Below, one piece after another: positions 43,626 to 54,440 of a stretch of 64,000 nucleotides of DNA; positions within the stretch are counted from its first letter, which is position 1, and every line of letters begins with the position of its first letter. A model generated the notes under the pieces. It searched no databases and had not been told where the DNA came from. It saw nothing but the letters and a program-made list of their open reading frames with translations. Source of the stretch: Tricholoma matsutake (lineage: Eukaryota; Basidiomycota; Agaricomycetes; Agaricales; Tricholomataceae); assembly GCA_026075535.2 (NCBI GenBank), contig AP026545.1:6448001-6512000 (forward strand), given 5' to 3'. Position numbers and translations under genes: made by a program.

Positions 43626-44122
43626 CCCCTAGAGCATATAAGACAGCTATTCCATTGGTGAGATTTTCTCGTCTTCTACCATGACAGCTTTTAATCAACT
43701 TCTTTTAGTACTATAGTAACGTAATGTTGCGGTCTTCAAGTTTGATGGCCGTTTGTCTCGAGATGTCAAATAGTTGCTTATTCCCTGCTGTACTTTCTTC
43801 AATCATCATTGATGTACTGTGTACTGTCAAAATCAACACACGGAAACTAGATCGGATTGACTACATACCATTTCGCTCACCATCTCGTACAAGTTCCACA
43901 AAAGGCAAAAAAAAAAATTCGGTAAACGAACGGTAGTGATCGACTGATGGGCCGCCCCTGATTTGGTTACCCGCCGGCAACTCCTGATCTACAAAAGTTT
44001 CATATGTGATCACCTTCAAAAGGCATGAAACTTCAAAGGTTCCAGCTTCAACTTTTCACAAACGTGTCACCATTGACAAGTAGGGGCAGGTCGCAAGTCG
44101 GTATCGCCCCAATATTATATCA
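43626..44122. other. Intergenic, no gene seen
   Basis: The small open frame at 43724-43936 has no recognisable motif and is not proposed. No TATA box is obvious before the next gene. Confidence 0.4.
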
Positions 44123-45647
44123 ATGTCTTTAATACCTCAGCTCCTACAACAACTTGTCGCCCCCATCGACGAGAAAGCAGATCTCCATATCGGCGGCGTC
44201 GCTGACACGAAAAACCCAGTGATCGCCAGTTCAGCGTTCGCTTACGAGGTGAGAGGATATAGCTCAAGTTTTTCATAGATTTTTTATTCTAACCGCCCGA
44301 AAAGACCACCAATTTGGTACGCATCAACGATGAAGGTTTAAAAGTAGCCGCGAAATACGTCAGCCTAATAGATCTGCTGTTTTTGCTTTCTTTCCAGCGT
44401 TGAATGACTGTGCAGATTCGAAAGAAAATTGCGGCGGAATCGTACGCCCCTCGGACGTGGCGGACGCATTCTCTTCACATCTCTCCTGCAGACCCCTATG
44501 ATGTTTCGGACCCTATGAACAAATCAATATTGAACTGGATATTCCTCATATCTGCTCTTAATTTCAGTTTTTGGTCGGAGAAGGAAGGTCAACCTGATTG
44601 TTACGGGGTCGAATGGCAAGACGGATGGGACTCCACACGGAGAAAGGTCTGGACTGGCTACTGGAGTCTTGTTGCTGCGCTGAATCGAGGTACGTAGCGG
44701 GTTTTCACGCACAATCACGTTCTTTGAAGCTTCCTCTTTAGCAATGGCCGATGATGATATCCCGATAACTGATCCGAACTTTTACTCTTCGGAGTCTTTG
44801 TGCCCTGACTCGTTGATCGAATACATATTTCGCCCCGTTGATCAGTCGAGTGAGACAATTCCGCTCCTTCAGCAGCGTATCACAATCATGAGGGAAGTCG
44901 GGTTCGTCCTTTGCAACGTAAGCTTTCAAGTGTGTCGTGTCCCAGCACTAAACAACTTGGTTTTCCAGAGTTTTGGGGGTTCGTTTCAAGGTTTCATAGA
45001 CGAATTCCATCGTCGCTACAATGGAGAAGGAACAGCACTGGAACTCGTACAAATGGTCACTGACATGTTCCCATCCTTCCGCGATGAGGTATACTACGAA
45101 GGCCAGAAAAGTGCGGAATTACGTATCCCGAAATCGCATGTTGCTGACCATCATGGGGATTTATTTAGTTTGTCTCTGGAAACGTGCTCAAATATTAGTT
45201 GCCGAAACTTGGGCAGCATTCTTCCCGGCATCACCTTCCTCTACACACCCCATCTTCCCAGGCGCGTGTGGACCTCAAATACACAAGCTTACCATGTTCG
45301 CCGATTATCGCGTTCCTCAGATCTTGCATCATCTGCGCATCCTCAACTATCCCCCGCATCTGGTACGCATGCTTCATGCGAGAACATACTTGCAGTACGG
45401 CTGCAAGGAGGAGCTGAGTCTGCGCTCTGCGAGCATTATTGCCGTCGAGAGACTGAGGGACGAAATTTTGAAGCTCAAGACTGAGGAAATAGGGGCGGAA
45501 GATGGGCAAAGGGAACTAAACAGCGTGTTGATCGATTTTTTCCTGTGGGATCTGGCCAAGAGAGTGGAGAGTGGTCAGGAGAAGATTGAGGACATAGAGA
45601 CGGCTGAGCTGGTGCCCACCCATCGAATGAGGAGTATCTGGTATTAA
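44123..45647 (+). CDS. QNG1: Queuosine 5'-phosphate N-glycosylase/hydrolase (queuosine salvage, DUF2419), 416 residues
   Basis: Six exons: 44123-44248, 44305-44358, 44416-44689, 44742-44917, 44969-45110 and 45169-45647. Introns are 51-58 nt and the total is 1,251 nt. Family landmarks are VRINDEGLKVAAKY, SYAPRTWRTHSLH, LNWIFLISALNFSFWS, GYWSLVAALNRA, IPITDPNFYSS, FGGSFQGFI, a W-KRAQILVAETWAAF stretch, HKLTMFADYRVPQ (with the catalytic-site Asp region) and the C-terminal THRMRSIWY. The enzyme releases the queuine base from queuosine monophosphate so it can be used again in tRNA. Eukaryotes cannot make queuine, so this marks salvage from food or microbes. Intron 2 was placed at 44359-44415 because it restores the conserved WR..LH frame. 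Confidence 0.92.
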
Positions 45648-45807
45648 ATGTTGGAATTCCTGGGGTGTTTGGGAGAGATCATCATTGATTGCTTATCTAG
45701 ATCCTTCGCTTAGGAAGCAATAGAACTTCTGCATACACATCATACAGCGTAGAACGTCGCTTACCACATATCCGTATAGATTATTAGATAGCGGATGAAT
45801 ATAGAAT
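45648..45807. other. Short convergent intergenic space
   Basis: 160 bp between the ends of QNG1 (plus) and the WD40 gene (minus). No terminator-like element is recognisable. Confidence 0.5.
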
Positions 45808-48056
45808 TCAGGGCGATCCGTCTTCGTCATCGCTGCTGTCTTCTCCCTCTTCAGATGAAGCTGGTACCCACCGCCGCGTGTCGAAAACATCAACCTCACC
45901 TTCCTCCCGAAGAATGCTGATAATGGCTTCAATATTCACTGAGAAGATGTGCTAAAGAACAAAGCTTACTGATCGAACATCATGATCGTCGTCCGCTCAG
46001 GATCTTCGTCATCATCTAGTGCTTCTGGTCCGTGGAGTCCCGGAAGAGCTCGTAAGTACGCCATCCGATCCGCTTCTTCGTCGTCGCCGAGCTCTCGTAC
46101 ATCTGTGTTCGTTAGCTCCATATCTCTGGAACAAGGCGAGGTTGGAGTCGGGCTATGGAGACGAATATCTTTTTCAATGCCTGCTGTGACGATGTGAAGG
46201 AAGTGGGGATGAATGAGTGTTGCATTGACGATAGAACTGTGGCCTAGGCAGACTGCGTGAAAAGCGCGATGTTACTTGTGACGGGTTTGCTTACCTGTCA
46301 GCCTAAATAGCGGCATCGAGAGGTCAACTGGAATGTACCGTGGTGTCTTAGTTCCATCGGAGAAAGCTGTAGACCGTAATTGAGCTTTATCTAACGCGTC
46401 CAAAACTTCATACCAGTAACATTCGCCCATTCTTGGGTAGACCAGTCAAGTGAGCTGATTTCGATCCTTCGTTCGGCTAATTCTGAAAGTTCTGGCACTT
46501 TCCATACATAAGCACGAAAATCTTCCGAACCAACGCAATAGAATTGATCGCTGTCAAGTCCAGGGCCCCCGAAGGATCCGTGCTGTTCGACAAAAGTTGA
46601 ATTTAGTCTGGCAGATGCGTAACAAAGCATCTACCTTGATCGTGCAGGAGTTGGCGTACGTTCCGCCCCTGGATGACGTAACGGGAGCACCACTAGGAAG
46701 GTATTTCCCACTGCACACAGCAAGAGGGTGAGAATCTGACAAGGCGTATATGGTGGGAAAATGATGCTACAAGGCAACAAGTGTCAGATGCGCTTCAGTC
46801 TGAGTTATACGAACGTACCAGCATTGTAACGGCCAGCTTTGCTCCTAAGAGATAGACGTGAATCTTTAGTAAACAACAAAGAAGTGAATTCGGCCTACCA
46901 TCCTTGTCAAAAGTTACGCTGCTTGCTTCCGGATTGCACAAACGATTAGGAGACTTCTTGCAAAGCATCGTGTTATACTGACGTGTGGTTAAAAACGCGT
47001 CAAGGACATTGATTGGAAATCCCTTACGATCTGAACAATGCCTTCTCGAGTTCGATTTGACGAAGGACCAAAAGCCATCCGAGCATCTCGAAGACAGACA
47101 TTGCCACGACTATCGCTCGAGACAAATATGTGCTCCATGATGGGGTGGTATTCAACACCCGTCACTTCTGACTCTATTTGTATAGTATCTTGAGCTCGTG
47201 CGGAGCGACCGTTAGCACGTCCATCATGTTGCAAAATACGACCGTCCTGGCTAAAACGCAAGTCAAGTTTGCGACGCTAGCAATGTTTAATGCAGGCTCA
47301 TCTAGCGCTCAGAAATATCTCGTCCTGATAAGGATGACAGGTGATTCCTCTGATCGTATCCTGAAAGTCAAAAGAGGATTCAGGTCGACTGCTGCTTAGG
47401 CCTGATTGGACGCACGAGATGTTCACGAAATGTCTGATCAGGAAGGTCTTTGGATATAGTATTCATATGGGATCCGAAATGATTCATGTCGTATTTGAGG
47501 ATGTTCTCATCCGTGCCTCCTCTTTGACGGGTTATTAGAACATGTATAGGTTTCGTGAAAACACAAACCAACGAATACAGATAGCGATTTGTTGCAGAGA
47601 ACGCCAAGCAGAATATGTTTCCCTATACCAGCTGTACTTAACAGGCATTGCATAAAATGTGATCACGGTCAAAAAGTACCTTTGGACCTCGGAATGAAGA
47701 TGCTGATGTTTTGACATCGTCTTGATGGAAGTCCCATAAGTGTATGGCCAGGTCTACATGAAGATATCTGTCACCTTTGTAAGTTGTACGTATATTGACA
47801 CATACCATCGCCACCGCTGGCTAGAAACCGCCCGTCCCTCGAGGAAAACGCAAGGGCATTCACACAAGATCTGTGTCCTGAGAGTTTACTGGAATGTTCG
47901 CTTCAGCAGACATAAGACCAGTTGACCGGCCGAAAGAAATTACGTTGAGTAAGGAAAGCCATTCGCAAAGATCGAGGCAAGGGTGTCGTTCCTGATTCGG
48001 GAGTGGTTTGTGCCTGGTATAGAGGCTAAGGAAGAACGTCTTGAAAAATGGAACAT
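45808..48056 (-). CDS. WD40-repeat protein, DCAF5-like, 522 residues
   Basis: Fourteen exons on the minus strand: 48056-47944, 47888-47806, 47753-47680, 47622-47573, 47521-47416, 47360-47302, 47250-47028, 46977-46899, 46844-46819, 46766-46635, 46582-46414, 46366-46295, 46243-45970 and 45916-45808. Introns are 47-57 nt and the sum is 1,569 nt. WD motifs include LSGHRSCVNALAFS with ASGGDD, GNIFCLAFSATNRYLYSGGTD, ITCHPYQDEIFLSAS, VEYHPIMEHIFVSSDSRGNV, YCVGSEDFRAYVWKVP, and LTGHSSIVNATLIHPHFLHI. The layout resembles DDB1/CUL4-associated factors, substrate receptors of a nuclear ubiquitin ligase. The acidic tail ends in SSDDEDGSP. The sixth intron (47301-47251) begins AT instead of GT. It is head-to-head with ATP10. 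Confidence 0.88.
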
Positions 48057-48215
48057 GCTCCAGTGGTGATCTGTATAATATCAGAGATGAAGACCATATC
48101 CCTTGATCACCGCCGCTTCATGCGAAGTTGGCGAGTGTAGTTGACTCAGACTGGCATTACGTCGTGCTGAATCTGCTGATGTAATTTGCCATACTAGCAC
48201 CAATTTCGTATACTA
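48057..48215. promoter_or_regulatory. Divergent promoter region between the WD40 gene and ATP10
   Basis: 159 bp separate the two start codons. No TATA box is clear. Elements must be compact or shared. Confidence 0.55.
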
Positions 48216-49269
48216 ATGTCCTTATGCCCTGTCCAGAGTTTCTTCCGACATAGAAAACTTTTGTTTTACTTCAATCGCTCATTCTACTCTACAGCATTTC
48301 GAAGAAAAGATGTCGAACCTCCTCTACAAATCGACATCGAAGGCCCAGATGAGAAACCCGGAGAATTGCGTCTTCTCAGTCGGCCATTGGGGGTGCGCGA
48401 ACGGCCTACTCCCATTGTGAAAACAAGAACACAGAGAATGAAAGAATTGCTAGACTCTGAGAAGGTTATCGAGCAACGGAGGCATCTGTACGTCCCGCGC
48501 AAGCCTTTTTAAAGGATGTATTCTGATACATGCCTTGCAGAATTAAAGAAGCGAGCAAGGGATACTTCCATGATATAAATATGACGCGGAAACATGGTGG
48601 AAAGACCTGGATCGCCCCCAAGGTACTGATTAGAGAAGACGTACGTTTTTAGCATCATCATTTGTGCCACCCGCGTTACATAGAGACCAGAAAGCCCTAT
48701 ACCTCCCTAATATAAGCGGAAAATCCCTCGACGAAGGCAAACCAAAAAATACAACCATAATATGCTTCGGACGCATAACAGTACTCGCCATGCTCGGAAC
48801 CAAAATATCCCAGGTATCACTTCCGTGGTACTCATTTTTCTTGTACTAATAGTTTGGTTAGGTTCACGCACAAGGCTTTATTGAGCCTACACATGCCCGC
48901 TTTTCCTCCAACCCGCTTTACCAATACATTCAAATCAACCTACAAGAAAACCTCCTCAAGTCCTTTCTCGTCAACCTCTTCATCAGCTCCATCCGCTCAA
49001 CCGTTCCTCCGGAATTACAACCCAACTACCTTGTCTCGAGCCAGAACATGGAATATGTGCGGGAGCAGCTAGGGATGACAAACAGTAAAGTCGGGTATGT
49101 CTACTTGATTGACGAGAATCTGAAAGTTAGGTGGGGTGGGTGCGCTGACGCGATGGTGGAGGAGACCCAGGCTCTCGAGAGCTGTACAGGTGTACTGTTG
49201 CATAGGCTGGAGAAGAAACCAAAAAAGAGAGACCCGAACACCATGCCATCAACCGTTGCTGCGAGTTGA
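48216..49269 (+). CDS. ATP10: Mitochondrial ATP synthase assembly factor ATP10, 300 residues
   Basis: Four exons: 48216-48487, 48541-48640, 48691-48813 and 48862-49269. Introns are 48-53 nt and the sum is 903 nt. The N-terminus is basic and free of acidic residues for about 30 positions (FFRHRKLLFYFNRSFYSTAFRR), a likely mitochondrial presequence. The conserved core follows: LYLPNISGKSL, QINLQENLLKSFLVNLF, IRSTVPPE, YLVSSQNMEYVREQLGM, and KVGYVYLIDENLKVRWGGCA. In yeast Atp10 protects newly made subunit 6 and helps it join the Fo ring in the inner membrane. The C-terminal KKPKKRDP tail is ordinary for the family. Confidence 0.93.
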
Positions 49270-50364
49270 AACGGTGTCTTTACGTACGTGCAAGTCCCTA
49301 GAGGAAGATGTGTCTAATTCATCTTATTTCTATACCTTCAGTTATCTTTGGCTGTTTTTCGTATAAACCCTGAATAATCTTTGCGCGATGTCGCTCGTAA
49401 GCAAAGGTTCTGAACACTTGTCCGACGCTTAAGGGTAGCCCATCACTTTCAAGCGGACTTCGGATTGGTTTATGGGATGTTCGAAATGATCCTTGCTGTC
49501 CGCAATGGGAGGACCGAGAGGCAAGGTCGTATCTCATATGATTTTATCCTCGTTATTGGTATACACTCTGAAAATCTGAGTTATGCTCTTTTACCGCATG
49601 ATAAAAAGAACGCCGTAAACATGATTTTGTTCCACAGAAAAAGTCAAGCATTCCCGGTCGTGTCGAGAGGGTGTGCGTCATTAGATCCCTACAGGATGAC
49701 CAAGAAACTGTTGCAATCCCGTAATTTAGTCCTTTGGATAGGACGGGCTCACGTTTCTGAGCAACTGCATGCACCCACCGCCCGCTAACTTCAAACCGTC
49801 CTTCGAAGTAACTCTCGACTATCGGAATTACGGAACCTATAATGTTTATTACTGCTCTGGCAAATGGATTCCCTTGCAAAGGAGTGCTCATAGATTGCTC
49901 TCACTGCTTAGAGTCACCAAAACGGCCTACGTGTCCTTTCAAGTTGCAATGGTTTTATGGCTGTGATGCTCATATGTTGCTTCATACGATCAACAACCAC
50001 TGTCGTCATCACTTACTTGATCTTTACATTTTAGATAAATCGGCAACCCACAGAGATTCTTGAAGATGCGGCAGTCAACATTACAGCTTTAGAGTATCGA
50101 CCTTGCATGGTTCTGTCAGACGGTCGGCACGCCTCTCTGCACTCCTCAAAGTACAATCCATACGGTCTGGATATATCATATTTACAATACTGCTCGCCTA
50201 TGCAGATACTAGGAATAAATCTGGGTACCAAGTTTCCTGACCGCATAAGTTGTCCATGTGAGCAATACTACTATCCTTATGTTCGGTCCAAGAAGTACTT
50301 CAGAGTGAATCACTGTTGCATTTTTTTTCTGCATTTCATTTCAGTTTTTCTCGAAACAAAATTT
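49270..50364. other. Unassigned intergenic sequence
   Basis: No recognisable gene. Short frames on both strands (for example 49465-49788 plus and 49553-49891 minus) overlap each other and show no domain. Base composition resembles the gene island rather than the repeats, so an unrecognised non-coding RNA or lineage-specific gene cannot be excluded. Confidence 0.35.
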
Positions 50365-50449
50365 TCGGATACGGGGAATCGAACCCCGAGCTGCCGCGTC
50401 ACAAAGCATTTTTGAGAGGCGGCAATGTTAGCCGTTACACCATATCCGA
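50365..50449 (-). tRNA. tRNA-Glu(CUC) with a 14-nt intron
   Basis: Read on the minus strand, the acceptor stem TCGGATA pairs with TATCCGA. The A-box is TGGTGTAACGG and the B-box GGTTCGATTCC. The anticodon stem GCCGC/GCGGC encloses loop CT-CTC-A with an intron of about 14 nt (AAAATGCTTTGTGA) after the base 3' to the anticodon, the canonical site. The T-stem CGGGG/CCCCG is complete. A TTTT run follows downstream. It matches the known fungal tRNA-Glu layout (…TGTAACGGCTA…). The plus-strand frame across it is a shadow. Confidence 0.93.
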
Positions 50450-51340
50450 GGCTGTCAAGTCAGGAATGAACAGAAGACCTTAAGCTCTATGCCTTAGGAC
50501 AGTTATGTAGTAGAATTATCCATGCCTCTTATCGGTCAGTTCTTACTGTCCACCATCGTACTACTGTATCCTATCATGACAACTTATCATGCAAAACGTC
50601 AAACACCACGCCCAGCTGGTGCTGCCAGTGGGCCCCTCTTGTTCGAGCTTCCTCGAGCTGGTGGATGTTACTACTTTCTACTCTCGCATTCTGTTTCACG
50701 TCTTAATCCTGTTCTGTTGTTGCTGTTGGTCCTTATATCTGTGCGACTACCGTTCTCGAAGTTTTTGACGGACAACTGGATAGAGTCCTCAAGTCATGAC
50801 TCGGAATACACTTCACTCGGTCAAAGGCGTCTAAAGACGGCAAGTTCGAGGATGCGAGGGCCGTTACGAAGATGACTCCTCAACCGAGACAATATTTCGG
50901 TCGACCGTGACAAGCTAGCGCTGTTCTCGTTTGTTCAGTTCTACGGCTTTGCTGAAGTGCTTTAATGCACACAGAGTAGTCATCTCACAATCAAGACACT
51001 CGAACGCTGCATAGCACCAATGGTTTTATAGGTGTGTGCGCCACCCGGTTACTTAATGTCCACATTTTTGTTCACATATATTTGTTTTGTACTACATAGG
51101 TGCCGCCGCAAGCGTCGGCGGAAACCTTGCTTTAACTTCCGTGGTTCGTCAGCCAGGAAAACCAGTAATGCTCGGAAACGAGCGCCTACTGGGTCCGTCC
51201 TTATCTGGCAATGTGGCGATAAGCCTGTGATGAGGTTCCATCACCCAGATAAGGCATACCCAACCCAGCCACTTTCCGGCCGGTAGGTCATGAGATGCGA
51301 CCTCTGATCGGAGAGTTGGCCCAATGCGGCGATCTCGGCA
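50450..51340. other. Unassigned sequence; one possible small ORF at 50522-50875
   Basis: A 117-codon plus-strand frame starts at 50522 with a hydrophobic segment (FLLSTIVLLYPIM) and a second one in the middle, then a basic tail. It has no recognisable domain and may be chance. The rest holds a CG-rich GCCGCCGCAAGCGTCGGCGG hairpin at about 51102. No gene is called. Confidence 0.3.
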
Positions 51341-51347
51341 GATCATG

Positions 51348-51561
51348 CTCTGTAAAAAAGGAAATTTCTCAGAGTCACGTGATAGTTAGGTCCAAGTCAA
51401 CAAAGTCAGGTAAATGTTAAAAAACTGGTCAAAGTCAGGTCAGAAAAATGTGTGACCTGACTTTGACCTGACATTTTTGACCATTTTTTTAACATTTACC
51501 TGACTTTGTTGACTTGCACCTGATGGTGATGTGACTCTTGGAAATTTCCGTTTTTACAGAG
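51348..51561. mobile_element. Fold-back MITE, 214 bp
   Basis: Almost the whole element is an inverted repeat. The ends are CTCTGTAAAAA and TTTTTACAGAG, and the inner arms share GTCAACAAAGTCAGGTAAAT and its complement. The loop is GTCAGGTCAGAAAAATGTGTGACCTGAC-like and is itself palindromic. Both flanks carry GATCATG (51341-51347 and 51562-51568), a 7-bp target duplication. It has no coding capacity. The terminal sequence is not assignable to a superfamily from memory. Confidence 0.85.
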
Positions 51562-51620
51562 GATCATGTGCACCATTTACTCCTACTGGTTCGATCAGAA
51601 AGTAGTGATTCCTAAGGCAA

Positions 51621-51700
51621 CAGGATAGTCTAGTGGTCTGGGCAGTGGTTAAGCCCACTGATGATGAACCTCTCGCAGGGTTCGAAACTGCTGTCAGCCA
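51621..51700 (+). other. tRNA-like, SINE-head-like sequence
   Basis: TAGTCTAGTGG (A-box-like) and GGGTTCGAAAC (B-box-like) are about 50 bases apart. The 5' and 3' ends do not pair into an acceptor stem. This could be the head of a tRNA-derived SINE, since nothing protein-coding follows. A poly-A or tail repeat is not evident. Confidence 0.35.
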
Positions 51701-52072
51701 CTAACTTTTCAGCACCTCTCCATTTGTAGCGGCAACCTATTTTAGGAGATGAAGCGGCAGCAAAGTGTGATGCACTGAGGACAGCCCTGTGCTGGTGCTC
51801 GCATGGACACTGGCCATTGTGAGTGGTGCTCACATGACCTTTGCTAATACTGGGTGCCTGTCTTGGCATGTGAACCTCATCAGACCCATGATTAGTGTTG
51901 CCATGGCTTGGCTCAGCTCACTCGCAGTGCGGCTCATGCAGCTAAGCTGATTTTGCAGCTCCGGCTCACAAGCCGAGCTGATTTTCATGGCTCCAGAGTG
52001 GCTTAGCTGTCCAAATATAGCACATGTCAGTTGCTATCATGCTGGCTTGTTCATCCCACATTGCCTGCTCTC
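51701..52072. repeat. GGCTTGGCTC-rich hairpin-prone patch
   Basis: Between 51895 and 52015 the words GGCTTGGCTCAGCTCA, GCTAAGCTGA, GCCGAGCTGA and GGCTTAGCTG recur in both orientations. The patch resembles the GGCT-rich patch at 7421-7545. No gene is seen. Confidence 0.4.
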
Positions 52073-52498
52073 TATAAGGGCAACCTAAGCCTCTAGCAAA
52101 GGGAAATCCGAAGTTAAAATTATGCTACATAATACAGGGATTGGGGGCGCACCTAGCAAAGGGAAATCCGAAGAGAAAACTCTAAGGATCCCCTTGCTGA
52201 TGCCCAGTATATGTGAAGACGACAAAAATCAAATATAACCTAAAAATAGAAAAAGGCGGAGATAGGCGGATCAAGGCCGCCGAATGACATCATACCAAGG
52301 GGTATGTGTCGGAAGGGGTACTCCGCCTCTAAATATAAAAGTGTCAACATGTACAAACATGATAGCAAGGGAAAATTAGTAATAAAATCCAGAAAAATCA
52401 TAGAAAATGAAGAATAGAAGGAAATGAGGTGGGGAAAAATATGGGACGAACATAAAAAATAGGAAAAACATACAGGGCACCCCCCTAGTCCCCTTACA
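52073..52498 (-). repeat. Solo LTR of the chromovirus family
   Basis: 426 bp, the same length as the LTRs at 7826 and 13447 but in reverse orientation and differing from them at only a handful of positions. It is flanked by the 5-bp duplication CTCTC on both sides, so it inserted as a whole element and later lost its interior by LTR-LTR recombination. It is somewhat older than the intact copy. Confidence 0.95.
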
Positions 52499-54355
52499 CT
52501 CTCCCTCTCTTTATCTATGCTATCCTATGCTCTCCTTCTTTGTTTTCTACTGCCATCTAGTACTTGGGACCCTGTAACATGAAAGTAAGCATGTTTTTGA
52601 CTTTCTTATCCTTGTGATCAGCCAAACTGATGATTCTTATCTCTCCCACTCTAGATTTCTGCATATCTTTGTAACGACTACACCTGGCATCATGAGGTTT
52701 TCTCCTCCCCTCCAAAAGGGATGTGAGATGTTTTCTTTGTAGCTGGGAGGAGCCTGAGGCCCCTCCGCATGTAAATTAAGTGTTTAATTGTTCTTTTCTT
52801 TCTTTTTCCAAATACTAACTGCTCTTTTGTTATTTTTAGCTTATCTACTACCACAACAACATATGACGCACGTGCACACCCCTCCTCCCCATCCAAATGG
52901 GATGTCAGGGGGTTGTTTGCACCCTGACCCCTGCTCCATCACCCCAACAATGGTGGCAACTACTGCTACAACCCACTGTGAAATGACACCTAGGGTCACC
53001 CAGATGACCACCAACACCCCAGAGATGGTCAACGAAGCCGTAAACGACACACAGGGCCCGTCTACTGCCAAGGAAATGGAGTCTTGAGATGATGAGCAAC
53101 TGTGCTCGTCGAAATATGTTGTCTGCTCTCTGGACGAACCTTGCCGCCAGCTTCAGGACCTACAAGGATGCTCTGGGAAGCTGTCTGCACCCCTCAGTCC
53201 CTCCCTGCTCTACCCCCTTGCCCCATGAGCCCACGACAATGCCTCACGCGTCTATGCAGCCCGCCACATAATCAATGACATGTTCATCGACGATGGCTAT
53301 ACCTCCTGCTCTGCCCCTCTCTGGAACACAGACCATGGCCCAGGAACGAATGAGCACACCTCCAGGCATGTCACAGACCCCCCAGACACATCCCAACCCC
53401 CCGGCATGCTTGGCACCCCCACCATGGGGTGGATATGGAGGGCAATGAGAAGGGAGAACAAGGGGATGAGGGCAAGGTGGGGGGCCAAATGATGTGTTGT
53501 TTGGCCCCCCCAGATACATTTTTTCTTCTTTGCTTTGTTTTATCCATTAACAGTGTGTTTTCTTTTTGTAGTTGCCACCCTCACCTGCTAACGACACCCA
53601 CCGCCGTGAGCCACTGCTCGTGGGGTGGTGGATCCCCTACGTCACCACCTACAAGACAACACCCATGCCTGCGAGCAACTGCTCGCAGGGTGGATCTGTT
53701 TCACTCCAGATGACCACCACGTCACCACCACCACCCCTCACTCACAAACACGAACCACCCATGCCCATAAGCAACTGCTCACGGGGTGGATCCCTACCCT
53801 GGCCCTGGCCCCAGTGATGATGATGACAATGCACTGTTGATGTTGTCTTTAGCTCCCATGCTTGAAGAAGCCCGCAATTGTGGGTCTTCCCAGACACAGG
53901 AGCTATTACATGATGGGAGATGGTGGGTCTACCTGTACCCGCTGACCCGTGGCTCATGAACTTGTGGGTTGCAGGTATGGGTGCAGGTATGGTCAGTCAC
54001 TGCAGCCATACCCATGGGTTACCCATGTGGATTTTTCTTTTTCTTTTCCCATTCTCGTAGCTACACCCCACCGCCGTGAGCAACTGCTCATGGGGTGGAT
54101 CCCTCCCAGCCCTGATGATGGTTCACAAAGCAGTCAGCTCCTGTACTCAAAGGAGCCCACAATTGCGGGTCTTCTCAGATGCAGGAGCTGTTGGTGAATG
54201 ATACAATGGGAGACAGTGGGTACGACTACCTGTACTCATCTGACATGTGGCTTGTGACCCATGGGTTGTGGGTACAGGTACGGGTACACTCAAAAGTACC
54301 TGTGGGTTACCTGTTCCATTGCCCGAAATCAGGATCTCAAGTGATATCTTCATAA
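52499..54355. repeat. Hairpin-rich repeat region related to the TIR elements
   Basis: Four hairpins of the CAC..GAGC-loop-GCTC..GTGG type lie at about 53597-53628, 53662-53693, 53758-53788 and 54064-54099. A perfect GGGGGGCCAAA / TTTGGCCCCCC hairpin is at 53479-53510. A unit of about 180 bp occurs twice (about 53850-54030 and 54138-54322), sharing AGCTCC, GCCCGCAATTG/GCCCACAATTG, GGGTCTTC and TGTGGGTTACC-like words. Open frames here are low-complexity and are not proposed as genes. The region is probably an inverted, decayed relative of the elements at 29376 and 54367. Confidence 0.5.
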
Positions 54356-54440
54356 CATATATTGTAAACTTTACACTCCCCCCCGTATTCCTATTGGAGT
54401 CCTAGGAGTCTGAGTTTTCTGATAAGAGTCTGATCGGAAT

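Noticed and set aside
44398..44500. Alternative exon frame starting ALNDCADSKEN in QNG1
   Set aside because: It runs into a stop and lacks the conserved W..LH block, whereas splicing at 44415 restores the family sequence and a consistent phase.
49465..49891. Opposed frames of 107 and 112 codons
   Set aside because: They overlap on opposite strands, neither shows a domain, and no intron pattern extends them.
52788..54197. Several frames of 60-99 codons with Pro/Thr/His-rich products
   Set aside because: They are produced by CAC/GTG-rich hairpin repeats, and the two strands are equally open.
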